Shown in pieces: positions 47,701 to 62,700 of a stretch of DNA of 64,000 bases. Source of the DNA: Sipunculus nudus. Its lineage: Eukaryota; Annelida; Sipuncula; Golfingiida; Sipunculidae. A program made the position numbers and the translations under genes. Below the pieces are notes generated by a model, which saw only the letters and a program-made list of their open reading frames with translations, was not told where the DNA came from and did no database searches. The stretch spans positions 91,836,642 to 91,900,641 of the forward strand of contig CM049306.1 in NCBI GenBank assembly GCA_026874595.1, read 5' to 3'. The first letter of the stretch is position 1, and each line of letters starts with the position of its first letter.

Positions 47701-50700
47701 AGCTTGTTTCATAGATTATACAAATTTACTTATTAATTGTGGTGTATATTTCTTTTCAGGCAGTACAACAACTTTTTTGAGGGGGAATTCATCCTTTACC
47801 AGAGTGGTAAAAATTATGCCGTCCATGTCATTTTCCAGAAGTGCCACCCATCGATAAATGCCTCTTGTAATTGTGGGGTTGCTGTTAAAAGTGGAGATGA
47901 TGTCATTATATTTGACAAATGTCGCAGGAAAAGGAAACCTTTCAAACGACCTGAGGGTCCCAGTAGAGACGTGTCACCGTTCCTCATGTTTATGTACAAA
48001 AATGAAGAACTTACACCTGGAACAAAAATATATAGCACAAATGATGGCAAGGTTAATTATGTAAGTATAGCTCAAGAGTTTCATATCCTGGACGAGCCCC
48101 CAATTGTTACTTAAACATTTTGCTCATTGGAACATATTGGGCAAATCCTGAATTCAAACCCATGTTGGTGGTGCACAAGTCCGGCTTTGCAACTGCTTCA
48201 CTAGATATGCAAGCTTTCCTTGCAAAACAGTTGGGTCCGCTTTTATGTGCACCCTGTTACACATTAAATTTGTTGGACCACAGGATAAAGCTAAGATCCA
48301 ATGTGCACAGAATGCATGTTGAGATAGTACATGGCAAGCAGCTTATTTTCAGTGTGTAACTCTGGAAAACTTTGCAGAACTGGCAAAATTGGTACATATA
48401 GCAAATATTTTTGCCAGATATGCATTCTGCATGTCAGAGTCACATTCAGTGCATTTAGAATCTTAACTCAATATGCATAAATGAAAATATATGACAATTT
48501 TTGTTTCTGTTCACTTCTTGCAAGCTTTTCATGTGTTTCTAGTCCCAAAATCTGTAGTTCACTCATAATTAATGGGTGTGTTTGGGCCTTATATTATGTG
48601 TCTAAATTATTAATGTCAAAAGCTGAATGTTTCATCTGCTTTTAATTGGCCTTAAAATATCTTTAAATACTACATCTTTATGTCATTTATGCATTACTTG
48701 CCATGCAGAACAGATTTTTATTTAATTGTTAAAAACCATACTTGATTCTGTGTTACTTAAAGGTTTAATCATTAGCACTATAGAGACTATCTAAATATAA
48801 ATGTTTCTTTTATGATATATGTGCTCTTGTCTTTTTTCATTTGCAAGGTCTTACTGCCTCAAGGCACAGTTGTGAAGGTCATGTTGAGTGGAGATTTACT
48901 GAATGTATGGGTGGTGCCATCTGCTGATGATTATAGGAAAACAGAAGGTGAGCCAAATCTGGTTTCAGAAAATAACGATTTTGTTTCCTGTGAACCCTGT
49001 GGTTATGAAATCATATGAAAACCATTTACTTTACAATGAAAGTGTTTTATTTATAATTTGATGCTATTATAATGATAATTTTACTCTGACATTGAATTGA
49101 TAAGGTCCTTTCCTGCACAGAGGGCCACTAAAGGTCATTTGAATGGGACACCTCGAACTCCTTCATTTGAGTAATTCTCTGAGGTCAAACACATTGCATT
49201 TATATTTTTCAGTTCTTAAGATTAATCTTAACTCCTGTGGTTTTACAGTTAAACATTTTGTAAAAAGTAAAGTGTAAACATAGCAACATATTCCCAGTAA
49301 TGTTGAATTAATGTTTATTAAAAAGAGCATCAGTATTTGTCAGAAAACTGAAATATAAAAAATAAGGGTATTTAAAATACAAACAATAAATGTTTTTTTT
49401 TTATTTAAATACAAGAATTGGGTTTTAGAAACTGTAGAGGAATAATTCAAGAAAGCAAGAATTGTATGCAGGAAATGGTATATTTCCCCCTTTGTATTAT
49501 AGTTTAGGACCAGTGTCAGTAAAGGTAACACTATTTTCTATTTCAGGGCTGTGTGGAACATATGATGGTGATCGGGATAATGACACCAAATTTAAGGGTT
49601 CCAATGAGACTGAGAAAAAAGTTCAAGTTAAAAGCCCTGAGCTACAAGACCGTTGGCAGCCAAACAACTTCAGCATCACATGGAGGTAAGGCCATGGCAA
49701 GGCATCAAAAGGACATTATTTTACCTTCAGTTTTGGTTTGCTCCTTTTTCTATATGCAATCATTATTATGGGAGTATTATGTTATATCCACCATCTGTCA
49801 GTCCATCCATCTGTTAACTTTAAGTATCGCCTGATAACTTACCAGGGATTTGATGGATTTTCACAAACTCCTCATAACTACTTACCAACAGATTATCTCA
49901 CCTCAGTTCGATTATGGGCAACATCAACGCATATTTAATAAGGTCACAGGTCACTAGGCTACTTTGTTGTGTCACGGCGATAACTTATGTAGAATATGAA
50001 GGATTTTAATCAAACTCATCAGAATTGTTAATCAATAAAATATCTAGCATAATTTTGATTTCCAGCAAAATCCATGAATATTTAATGAGGTCAGAGGTGG
50101 CCGCACTTTGGAGGCACCTTAGTGACTTACCAAAAATCCTATGGATTTCATGAAACTCAATATACAAATTTACCAATAGAGTTTCTCACCTGAATTACCT
50201 TTTCATCCAAATTCACACATATTCAATGAGGTTAGAGGTCACCTGATACATGATGAGTGTATTATGCATGTTTTCGGTGGTCAATTCTTAATTTTAGCTT
50301 AACTAAGTATATGTACATCTGTGAACTTCCATTCTGGTTTTGAACTGCATGATAGTGCAGTATCACATGCTTCCTTTCATTTTAAATCTTATATCCTGGT
50401 GTTAACCAGGCCTGGTGACTACTTCACCTCTAGGCCCTGATTGTGTTTTGAGTAATAGTCCCCATAGCTGGATTATAACTAACCCCTGAAAGGTGCACTT
50501 GTTTGTTAGTGAAACATGGCTGTTGGGCACGGCCCTCCCATGAAGCTTTGCAGAGCGCTCAACCTGTATTGGGGCCAACCATGGTTACCTTCTCTAACTT
50601 TTTCTGTGCTTTCATGTTGCCAAGGAGTGCTTAATGCTTTGCAGTGTTTTCAAGAGTTTGCAGACAAATTAATAAAAATACAAGCTCCCAAGAACAAATG

Positions 50701-53700
50701 AGATATAGGTTTTATTAATTACAATGAAGCCAAAACCATACTTTATGATAGGTTATCTATTATAGATGAAAAAGTGACTACACTATTTCTATTATCATTT
50801 GCTTTAGTAGACATATGTAAAAAGTTTTGGACAAGATCTTGCAGTCATGATATAGGCTTACTATAGACATAACTGTCATAAATTTTGAATATATGATAGA
50901 TCTATTAACTTCTGAATATGCAATTTTGAGAATTTGATAAATATTGAGTATGTAAACCATTACAAAGCACTTCATTGAAGCAATGTCCAAATAATCTATC
51001 ATTGACATTTTTGTATTTTCATATTATCATTACCCTGTAGATTTTCAGGCAGACTTTTTGAAAAATGAAGCTCAATGATGCAAAACTAAATCCCATTTGC
51101 CTTGCAGATTTGGTTTTGCAGCAAAGTTTTGATATTTGTATTATTTTTGTTTCACAGAGTTGACATTGGCGGTTCAGACAGTCTGTTCAGTGGAGTTGAA
51201 GCCAGAACGGTTCCATTGGAACCCCGTAAATACTGTGAATGCCCTGGGTTATGTGATTATTCACTAAATGTTGAAACCTGTGATCTGGTCGAAGGTAAGA
51301 TGGTCCATTGATTGCAATATGTCCATCATAATATACCTGTATATATACTTTTTTTACGCCTGTCTTAGACGGGAGGTATTATGGTATACCCAATGTCCAT
51401 CTGACAGTTAAATTTTAGTTTCACCAGAATAACTTATCAGGGCTTTGATGGACTTTCACAAAACTCACTTGAGCTACTTATCAATAACTTATCTCACCTG
51501 AGTTCAATTCTTGGTAAAATCCACAGCAGGGATTTAATACATCCTAAAGCCAGTTGTCATTTGTGTACCTTCTGTTATACAACTGTCTTAAACAGGAAGC
51601 ATTATGGTATTTACAGTGTGAGTAATGAAATTCACAATGAATGCCTACCACCAAAGTATCTTGCTTGGTTTCTGTGCTTCGCAAAATTTATTTAAATTTA
51701 ATGATGTCAGATATCACATATTATTTGTGTATGGTACCAAACAAGAAAACTCGAACTATACCTGAATATGTATTCTGTTTGTTCTTTGAAGGTGGCAGTT
51801 CTTGTGCTTTTATCTTGTTGCTATACTTGCGTTATGGCGGGGTGTCCACCCCAGTGGGTGTTGTTACCAGATGTTCATGTTCTAGCCAAGGGATATCCAT
51901 TGAAATCTGCATTTATTTTATTTTTATTTTTTTTACATGAATTATTGATGGGGTTATGATCATCATTATTTGATTGAGAATACACATCCCCAAACTGCCT
52001 GAGAGTGGCAGGATTTTTTTGCAGCTACGTTCCATTTGCTTAATGTTGTTATGTTAACATTCTTCGCAAAGGCAAACTTTATAAAGACAAGTTAAAGGTG
52101 TGACTCATGTCCATGAGGCGTATTATTGTATCATTGTATCCCCAGACAAAGTTGGGATAATATGGTTAAAGCACGGTCACGCCACCACGGCCGCAGAGAT
52201 TTCATTTGGAAGCGATTACTCAAAAAATATTTCACCCATCTTTACCAAACTTGACGTGCATAGATATGGGTGAGAGGTAGCCATGACATTCTGACTCAGT
52301 AGGCAATCGGATATTTGGGTTGGTAAGCCTACTCGAGTTGTGATACAAGTCACATCGGGGAATGAATCGCAGTGGTCTTGCATCAGGTTGCATTCATATT
52401 GTGATAAATGGCCCATGATCTCAATATCATGCTAAGTTTGATGAATAAACACAATAGTATACATGTGAGCTCACAACCCAAACTGAAACACCTTCTCCAT
52501 GGACATGGGTCATTTCCTGAATCGCCTGCAAGCTGCCTGCGTCATTTAACCCTTGCGAGCCATGCTTGTGTTCAGGCAGTCATAAATTCAACAAACCTGC
52601 CAAGGGGTTTACCAATGTGCTTGGTTAAAATGGAACTTTACTCACTCATATTTTGTATTATTAGAAAGTACTCAAAAATGCTAACAATTGGTCTGGTTTA
52701 TGTTGATTGATAGTGTACCTGTATGCCATGAAGCGTTGTCAGAAATAAATATATTTGTATCTTCATAAGGCCTGATAATGCGTTCCTCAGACTTAGATGT
52801 AATGACACTCTGGTGCAAGTAATCTGGTTATAATGCCAGAGGGTCAATATGAGAGGACAAAGCCTATTTAATATGGGGTCATGACCTTTATTAGGAGAGT
52901 GACGTTGAACTTGAATAGTTCCTTTTTGGGGGAAAATCACACCCTTGCGAACGGGATAACTCAAAAAATATTTCACTGATCTTTTTCAAACTTAACATTT
53001 GTATAGATATAGGTAAGGGGACAAAGCCTATTTAAAATGGGGTCATGACTTCTGCTAGGAGAGTGACCTTGACCTTGAATAGGTCCATTTTTGCTGAAAA
53101 TAACACAAATTCTTAAATATCTCAAGTAAGCTTGCATGGACTGGTCCAGAAATCAAGGTGACTGAAGATCTTGGATAGCCTTGTGATATACCGGAAACTG
53201 GTGGCGCCACCTATTATCCTTTTCTTGTTTTTACGCCTTTTAATACCCCCATAATTGCCACTTGACAGTACTGTAAGCATTATAAGTCAAAAACTAATGG
53301 ACAGATCTCTTTCATATTATGCACATGTAGAGAGATGGGTTATGGGATCAGGTTTACTTACATTTGGGTCATAACCTTTACCATGAGAGTGGCCTTGACC
53401 TTAAATGTGTCCATATTTGGTGAAAATCACACACCTCTTATGATATCTCAAGTGTTGATAGCCATATGGATTTCAAACGTGACTTATGTATGGCCCACCA
53501 CTAAAGTAAGAACCCTATAGGTTTTAGGGTCATGAGGTCAAAGGTCAAGGTCACTGGACTCGCGTCTTAAAAGATACTGTGGATGCATTTTAAGCCAAAC
53601 TTTCATCCCAGGTCTTCCATCTTGAATATATAGCTCACTTGCCAATAGTTAATGATCCATATCAATTTTGGGGTCACAAGGTCAAAGGTCAAGGCCACAG

Positions 53701-56700
53701 GAGCTATCTGTCAAAAAATTAGTTTCTGGATGATAATTCGTGCTTTTATTGATGTATTAATTTCAAACTTGGCTTATATATTTCCCATTGAAAAAGCAAG
53801 ACTCCAATTGATTTTGGGGTCATGAGGTCAAAGGTCAAGGTCACAAGACACATCTTTAAAAAGATTGTGGATGCATTTTCAGCCAAACATTTCATCTCAG
53901 ACCTTTCATCTTGCACGTATAGTTCCTCTGCCAGTAGAGGAAGACCCCTATCAATTTTGTGGTCAAAGGTGAAGGTTACAGGAGCCATCTGTCCAAAAAT
54001 TAGTTTCTGGATGATAATTCCTGTTTTTATTGATGTATGGATTTCAAACTTGACTTGTATATGACCCATTGGAAAAGCAAGACTCCAATTGATTTTGGGG
54101 TCATGAGGTCATAGGTCAAGGTCACAGGGGCCTATTCTTAAAAGGGGGGAGCGTACTATATCTGGGGATACTCTGGTACCTGCGGAGCCAAGAAATGTCT
54201 AGTTATCTCATATATTTATCTTTATTTATCTTTTTATCTTATATATGTATATCTTATTTTTCATATTACTATATTTTATGTATCTTATATTTCACATCAT
54301 TAGGATGTTTGTTTTAGGTGAGGAAATAACTAATGAAGTTCCAGTGAGGAGGGTTGAAAAGAAGAAAAGAAACAAGAGAGCTGTAAGGGAAAACGAAACA
54401 TGGAAACCATCAGAACCAATCATCATTGACAAGAACTTTGTGCCACCAGTAAGATGTATTATTGTAAATTAACTAACGTGTAATATTCATGTTATTTTTA
54501 AGAATTAAAAAAAATGTCATCCTGTGAAATACCTTAATTGTAACTACCAAAACAGAGTTTTTGGATACTATGTTTTCAGTCGGATGCCGCAGCCACCACT
54601 GCCCACCACCGCATAGGTTTCCGGAGGACTCCTCCATAACCACTGGGCAGAATTTTTAGTGAACCTGTGAGCTTATGCGATGATGTGGCGTCGTCCGGCG
54701 TCTGTCGTCTGTACGTTAACCCATACTATCTTGAAAACAGCAAGAGTTAGCATCACAAAAATTTATGCAAAAAATTAGTCACCTGAAAAACTCTAACTGG
54801 TTAACTGCATTTTCTTGGATTTTATAGGGACAAAGCTAAAAAAGCTTTAAAAATCTTCTTCTTCTAAACTGTTCAGCCAAATTATCCAATATTTTACAGA
54901 AATGATTCCTGGAACAATCTCACTCAATTTTGTTTGAATGGTTTAAGTTCGGTGATTTTTGGCCGGGTTACAGGAAGTTGAACTTAGTCATCTGTCCAAA
55001 AAAGCAAACTAAATTTACAATCTCAGAAACGGCTGGAGCTATCATCACATATTTATGCCAGTGTTGGTCACATGAGTCATATCTGAAATTGAGGTATTGG
55101 TGGCACCACCTGCATTGGCCTTTTTTGTACGGGGGTCATCAGTGCCAGTAATATACTTACAGCTACAAAAAACTTCTTCTCTGAAACCATAGGGCCAGAA
55201 TGTTTAATATCGCACAGAAATGATCCTAGGGTAGTGCTTTCTGAAGTTTGTTCATATGGTCTCAGTTCAGTGAGTTTTGGCTGAGTTATTGGAAGCTGAA
55301 TATAGTCATATGCCATTACAGCCGATTTTAGCTCAGTGGCTACAAAGATCTTCTTCTCAAAAACCACTGGGCCAAATTCTTAAATATCACACATTAATTA
55401 TGATAATTTAAGTTTGTTCAAATGGTTTTGGTTCAGTGATTTTTGGCTGGGTTATGGGAAGCTTAATTTAGCCATTTTGCTGTATTTTCCCATATGAGTT
55501 AAAAACCTGCAAAATGTTTTTTGACTAATGCCACTGAGGCCGATTTGTTTAATATTTTACAAGAATAATCCCCATTGATTTTTGGTTGTGTTGTGAAAAG
55601 CTTAAGTTGGTCATGCCATTATTATTATTTCAAACTGAGGACTGCAATAGTGTTCCTCTACAAAATTATTCAATTATAACTTCTGTAACAGTGCACAAAA
55701 ATTATTCTTAGGTGGCCTTTGTTCAGGTTTACTTTTTGGCAGAAATATTTGACCTTTAACAATGAAAGGACTGCATCTTTTATTATTCATGATATTATGA
55801 TAAAAAGTTTATAAATATGTCAGCTTGAAAAAAAAGCATTTAAGCCAAAGTCTTTCAGTATGTGTAAACAGATTTACCAACAGGCCAAGATTGTGTCTGT
55901 ATCTTTAAATAGGTTGAGAAACTGCCAACTGTTTCAGTTTTTGCAACAGATCAAGAGTTCATTCAGTGCAGCCAGAAATAGGTCAAGACTTCAATCAGTG
56001 CAGCCAAGCACGAGGCATGTGATCACCTCATGGGTGACATGTGAACACCTCATTGGCACCATTTGATCACCTCATAGGTAGCATGTGATCACCTCATGAA
56101 TATCATGTTATCCCCTCATGTGTGTCATGCCCCTCAGGGCTGCATGTGGAGCCAATCTGTTAGCTTATGCAGTGGTGTGAATACTATTTCAGATTTGGCA
56201 ACAGGCCAAAGGTCAGTCTGGATCTGTTTATAGCTTTGGCAGACTGCCAACTATATCAGATTAGGCAACAGGTCAAGAGTTCACTCAGTGCAGGCAGGTA
56301 TAGCTCAGCAGTTCACTCAGTGCAGTAGCTGCATTCTATTTATCGAGTTGGCAGACTGCCCACTGCATCAGATTTGGCACCAAAGTTCAGCCTGGATCTA
56401 TTTATAGCTTTTGCAGACTGCCAACTGTGTCAGATTATGCAAAGGTCAAGAGTTTACTCAGTGCAGCCAAGCACAGGTCAAAAGTTCACTCAGTCTAGCC
56501 AGGTGCAGGTCATGAAATCACTCAGTGCAGTAGCCTTTCTCACCTAAGCCTGGTCAGCCCCATGCATCAGACTCAAGGTAAGTTTGATGTATTGGCCTGA
56601 TATTTTGACCTGTCTATGTACGCTCTTTACACAGCGCTTTAACTAAAGGCCTACTCCCTATATTGTAAGCACTGTTTGTTATGACCTCGTATCCTGAATT

Positions 56701-59700
56701 GCTACACCAGAGGGGAGCACTGAATTTTTGTCCAATCAGATGAGACCTTGGGCTGGAAGACACAGCCAAGCGAGGAATACACAGAGCCAATCATGTTCAT
56801 TTCGTTTTGAGTGACAGCTTATTGCCCCGGTAACCATCTGAACAGGCCACACGCTCAGAGAGAATTGCCCTAGACGTGGTTTGCTTAGGGCCTTGGGCAC
56901 ATAGGATGCCCGGCTTGCGAGTTGTAATTCAAACGAAACATAACAACAAACGCTGCGGGCACACCTTGCTGTCTGGTTTCAGTTCTGCAGACAACAGATA
57001 CATGGCTATGCTAACACAATCATAATGTCATAATCGAATCAGTCGATGATGTGAGAATACAGAGGGAGCAATTAAAATCCGACCATAAACTCTCATCAAG
57101 CTGCGCTTGATGCGCAGCTATGGGTGGAGCCAAGATGCCTGTCGAGTGTTTGTTTATTGGCATCTGGTTGGCTGTTTGTCACATCATACGCACGTTTTTT
57201 TCAAGGGACAACGAACAGCCATCTGGTGTCTAAATATATCATAAATCGTCAAAGCTGGCAGCATGCATATCAGTTGTTTCTTTAGAAGCGCAAGATTTCC
57301 GCTGCCTTGGGAGCGTAGTCTGTGTCTTTGATCGCTTTCTTGTTCACAAGACAGGTGTCGCCACATATAATGACTTTTGCACAGTGTATATGCCTGCTTA
57401 TTTCTACAGAGGAATTTGATATATCAGCCTGAAATTGGGCATATTAATACATATCGAATAGCTTTGTCATATACAAGACTGGTGGTGCCACCTACAATAA
57501 TTTTTGCACAGTGTGTGTCCCTGCTTATTTTTCAGATGTATGATATATCAGTCTGAAATTAGGCATATGTATATATCTCTGATAGCTACGTTGTACACAA
57601 GACTGGTGGTGCCAGCTACAATCATTTTTGTGTTGTGTGCACCCATACCAGAATTTCAGCAGTGATGTTTGTGTGATTGTTTCTTATTCAAAATGTTTAG
57701 TACTTGCATTATTCATATACATGAAAAGTAACGGTCCTGCATTTAAGCATTATACCAGGTGTATTTCTCAATGCACAGGTTCACATTAGGCCTGTAGGCC
57801 TTGTTTAAATTTGGGATAATGATCGGGTCACTGGTGAACTGCTGCGCCCTCATTTTTAGCTCAGCTGACTGAAAGTCAGTCTGAGCTATAGCGATCACTC
57901 TTTGTCCGGCGTCTGTCCGTCCGTCCGTCCGTCTGTCTGTCCGTCTGTCTGTCTGTCCGTCCGTTAACCAGGCACAAATTGTAACCGCTGGTTCTGGAAT
58001 CTTCTAGCTTCATATCTAGGGAGGTCCATGAAAAATCTCCTTGGAAACCTGGAATAAGGTCTCTGTTACCCATATCCTTTGAGCTATGGGGCCCCAAAGT
58101 ACCCCCCCTAATAGTGAAAAATTTCATACAAAAACTTCAATATCTCATTAACTACATCACTGATGGTCATGATTTTTGGCATAAATATTGATCATGAGAT
58201 GTTCCATCAGTTCCTGCAGACTGGTGGCGCCACCTGTATTTTTTTTATTTTTTACGATTTTTTTCTCTATTTTTGAGACCTTTAAAAATGTGGACATCTA
58301 TTAACAGGGCACAAATCGTAAAGACTGGACCTAGAATCTTCATTCTTGACATTCTGAGAGACCTATGAAAAGTCTCCATGGAAACCAGAAATTAGGTCTC
58401 TGTTAACCATATTCTTCGAGCTATGGGGCCCCAAAGTATGCCCCAGAATAGTGAAAAATTTCATACAAAAACTTCAATATCTCATTAACTACATCACTGA
58501 TGGTCATGATTTTTGGCATACATATTGATTATGAGATGTTTCATCAGTTTCTGCCGACTGGTGGGGCCACCTGTATTTTTCATATTTTTACCATTTTTTT
58601 TCTCTATTTTTAAGACCTTTAATGATGTAGTTATCTGTCAACAGGGTTCAAATTGGACCTAGAATCTTTATTTTTGACACACAGGGAGACCTATGAAAAG
58701 TCTCCATGGAAACCTGAAATTAGGTCTCTGTTACCCATATCCTTTGAGCTATGGCACTCAGAAGTACAGCTCAGAATAATGGAAAATTTGATACAAGAGC
58801 TGAAGTATATGAACAGCTAATGCAGAGATCACCATAATTGTTTGTATGGATATTGATCATGGAGTGTTTCATCAGTTTCTGCAGCCTGGTGGCACCACAT
58901 ATATTTGTTCTTGCTTTTTTTTTAATTTTTTTCTCTATTTTTGAGACCTTTAAAGATATGAACATCTGTTAACATGGCACAAATCATAACAACTGGACCT
59001 AGAATCTTCATTCTTTACACACAGGGAGACCCATAAAAAATCTCCATGGAAACCTGAAATTAGGTCTCTGTTACCCATATCCATTAATCTGTATGGCTCC
59101 AAAATACCCCCCCAGAATAATGAAAAATTTGATACAAAAACTCCAGTATCTCAATAACTACAACACTGATGCTCATGATTTTTGGCATACATATTGATTG
59201 TGACATGTTCCATCAGTTTTAGCAGACTGGGTGTGCCACCTCTATTTTTTCAAATTTTTATAAATTATTTTCTCTATTTTTGAGACCTTTAAAGATGTGG
59301 TTATCTGTCAACAGGGTACAAATTGTAACAACTGGACCTAGAATCTTCATTCTTGTCATGCAAGGAGGCCCATGAAAAGTGTCAATTTGTGTCAATGCCA
59401 TGAAATTAGGTGTCTGTTACCCATATCCTTCAAGCTTTAGGACTCCGAAGTATCCCTCAGAATAATGGAAAATTTGATACAAAAGCAAAAGTATCTGAAC
59501 AACTAATCCAGAGACCACCATGCTTCTTTGCATGGATATTGACCATTAAATGTTTTTTATTAGTTTTTGCAGACTGGTGGAGCCACCTGTATTTTTTTAA
59601 AGTTTACAAATTTTTTCTCCATTTTGAGATATATTAATACAGACACAATCTCAGCCTGTTGGTTAATCTGTTTGATGCTTCAGTTGAATGGTTATATATT

Positions 59701-62700
59701 ACCATTCAGATGATAAAATTTCCTTTTGCAAATCTCTTCCCAGTCAGCTGAGCGTCATGACCTCTGGGTCACTTGTTGATTGACCTCTGACCTTTCCTCT
59801 CTGCCAAGCGTCCATTTATGCGTCTGTTTCAACACATAAACCCACATATCTCGGGAACCATTTGACCTATCAGGCTAAAAATTTTCCACAAATGTAGCCC
59901 TTGGATAGCTTTATAACATACATATAAAATGGTGGCGCCACCTGCAACCATTCTTGCACAGCATCCAAATGTTCATCTGTTTTAGGATAAAATCACTCAT
60001 ATCTCTGCATTGGTTGGACTTATCCACCTGAAATTTTGCATGTGCATACATCCTGGATAGCTTTCTTGATTTTATGACAGGAGGCACCACCTACATTCAC
60101 ATTTACGCTACAGACATCCAAGCTCATATCTAGGGAACCGTTTGACCCATTGGGCCAAAATTTTGCATGTGTATAGATCTCACATAGCTCTTCATCATAA
60201 GCAAAACTGGTGGCACCTCCTGCAACCATTTTTGCACAGCGTCTGTCTGTTTGTCTGGCGTGGGATAAAATCACTCATTTCTCAGCATTGGTTTGACATA
60301 TTTGCCTAAAATTTTGCAGGTTTATACATCTTGGATGGCTTTCTTGATTGTGGCAGGTGGCGCAACCTACATTTATGTTTACGCTGCAGACATTCAGGCT
60401 TATATCTCAGGACTGGTGTGACATATCCCCCTGAAATGTTGCATGTATATAGATAGCTTTAAATGATAAACAAGATTGGTGGCACCACCTGCCACCATTT
60501 TTGCACCGCAACCTTCTGTTTGTCTGCTGTGGGATAAAATTTCTCATATTCAAGTAGTAGTTTGACTTGTCTGCCTAAAACTTTGCATATGTATTCAACT
60601 TGGACAGCTTTCTGGATTTTGTGGTTGGTGGCGCAACCTTCATACACATTTTGGCTGCAGACATCTATGCTAATATGCAACATACCTCACTCTGTTTCCC
60701 CTTGCAACTCAATCCATGCCTCACTTCACCTGTCCCATTCTGATTTCGGCAGATACACGTAATGGCTTGTCGACTACCCATATTCTAGTTTCTGTTTTGT
60801 TCCAGTTCCCAAACAGATGATTTTGTACAGCATATATTTTATATACTGTTAAATACTCAGAAGCAGTTATTTTTTTATTGAAAATTTACTGAATATTAAC
60901 TTATCTCTAATAGGGCTTCCAGGAATGTGAGGGTAAGCATCTGTGACACATGATATTTCTTTTGGATGCTCAGAATTTCTGGCTACCCTTGTTACAGTTA
61001 CTTACCATTGTCATCAACCTAAAACAAATAAGTCAGCAGTGTAAACACTGCACTGACAACTGACCCTTAATTCACACTATGATAAAAAAAATTCATATAA
61101 TGACACTGTTGCTAATCATATTATGATATGATTTTTACATGAAATATAACAAAAAAATCACTCTTATGTAACCATTCAGAATTTGACACAAGGCATCTCC
61201 CCTTGGGACACTGCAGACTCAAATGGGACTCTTAGGCAGTTTATTCTGAGCTTCCTAAATTCCCTTCCTATTGGATGCTCTTCTCTTATGATATAATTAG
61301 TATTTGTAACTGAATGTTCACAAATAGCTGTATTTAACAGCATCTCAAGCATTAGTGCCACTGACACATACCGTATAAGTTTGATATGGACAACCCAACT
61401 CTTCTTGATATTTTATCTTTTGTAGAAATATAAATGGCCGACGAATTCAGGGTGGAACAAGACCTATGCATACCAATTCTGTGATGAATACCTGCAAGAA
61501 AAATTTATGGTCGGGCGAGAGTGTTCCAAGATACCAGCTGTTGATGTGGACCAGGAGAGGAAGACGTGTATGGAGGACATAAAGGTATGTCATATATATC
61601 AGTACAGTAAAACCTCTATTATAAGACCACCCACTGGACTGGCCAGAAGTGTCTTAATTTACAGGTGGTCTCATAAGACAGGTCAGTCATTACCAATGTG
61701 AATGCTTTCAGTTCACACAGGAGTGGTCTAATAAACAGATGGTCTTTCAGACAGGTTCCATGGTATATATATTTTGTTTATTGATAATGACTGAATCTTG
61801 TGCATAATCTTGGTTTTGATTTATTATTTTGATGTGTCCTAAAATCAAAGCTTGTCATATATTTTGAATGCAATATAAGTAATTTAGATTAATATTTTGA
61901 TCACTGAACAGTGTGATGTACATCATCGAAACTAAATGTACTCATTAACGGGGCAAAGGTTGTAACAGTTACACCTAAAAAATTCAAACTTGACATTAAG
62001 ACAGGTCTCCTCATATATAATTAGTCCTTCTCAACTTACATTATTATTCCAAATAAAGATCCTCCTCCAGTCTGTATTGCAGTCTGGTCCATTCAAGTGT
62101 TCAGACAACTTCACAAATCAAGATTTTTAAAGCTCTTAGCAATGTTTCATCTGTTTTTCTTCTGCCATATTTCTTCTCCTTGTTTGGGAGTTGTCACTCA
62201 TGTGCAAGATCAGACTTCTTTTCAGTCTTGTTATGGTAAACATAGACTGTGTTTACTCACACACAGAACCATAAAAACATATAAAACTGATGAACTGGAG
62301 AAAGAATGTCCATTTGCCAAGATATTTTTCCTTTGAAACTTTTTCGTATTTAGCCAAATTGAACTAATAGCTTGAGATAATACATATATGTACCTTTAAC
62401 CGATTGCTGTTTGGGACGCCCCCTGGACGCCCGTCACAAAACTAATACGCTGTATTCATAAGCCAACATAACGCACGATGGACTCACCGTCCTAATGCAT
62501 TTTTCCCTGCTAATTATTTGCGTTAAATATCTATGCCACGCCCTTAAACACATTTCCATATTGTTCAGGGACACCCCTACCGTAAAGTTGATAATTTTTT
62601 ATTTATATCAACATGATATTTCATTAACCTGTTTTACCTAGATCTTCCATGACAATACACCAGGTACCGGCGGCTGATAATTCCCTTATTGTTCCTAAAT

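Larger units (their letters stand above)
51295..54317 (+). other. Intron 12
   Basis: Family C unit (51357-51560), then sequence without features, then a second family B element (52131-54202) whose 3' end lies 115 bp before the next exon. Confidence 0.7.
54449..61425 (+). other. Intron 13, repeat-rich, 7 kb
   Basis: Holds a family B-like start fragment (54557-54620), diverged 180-190-bp repeats (54700-55640), a tandem region (55859-56560), a GGTGGCGCCACC-module region (57400-57650), a full family A element (57853-59776) and a further module array (59777-60680). No extra exon fits the phase. Confidence 0.65.

Noticed and set aside
60914-60932. Microexon candidate between AATAG and GTAAGC in intron 13
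   Set aside because: Its 19 (or 10) nt would break the phase 0 to 0 join between 54448 and 61426, and the direct join gives the conserved FVPPKYKWPT block.
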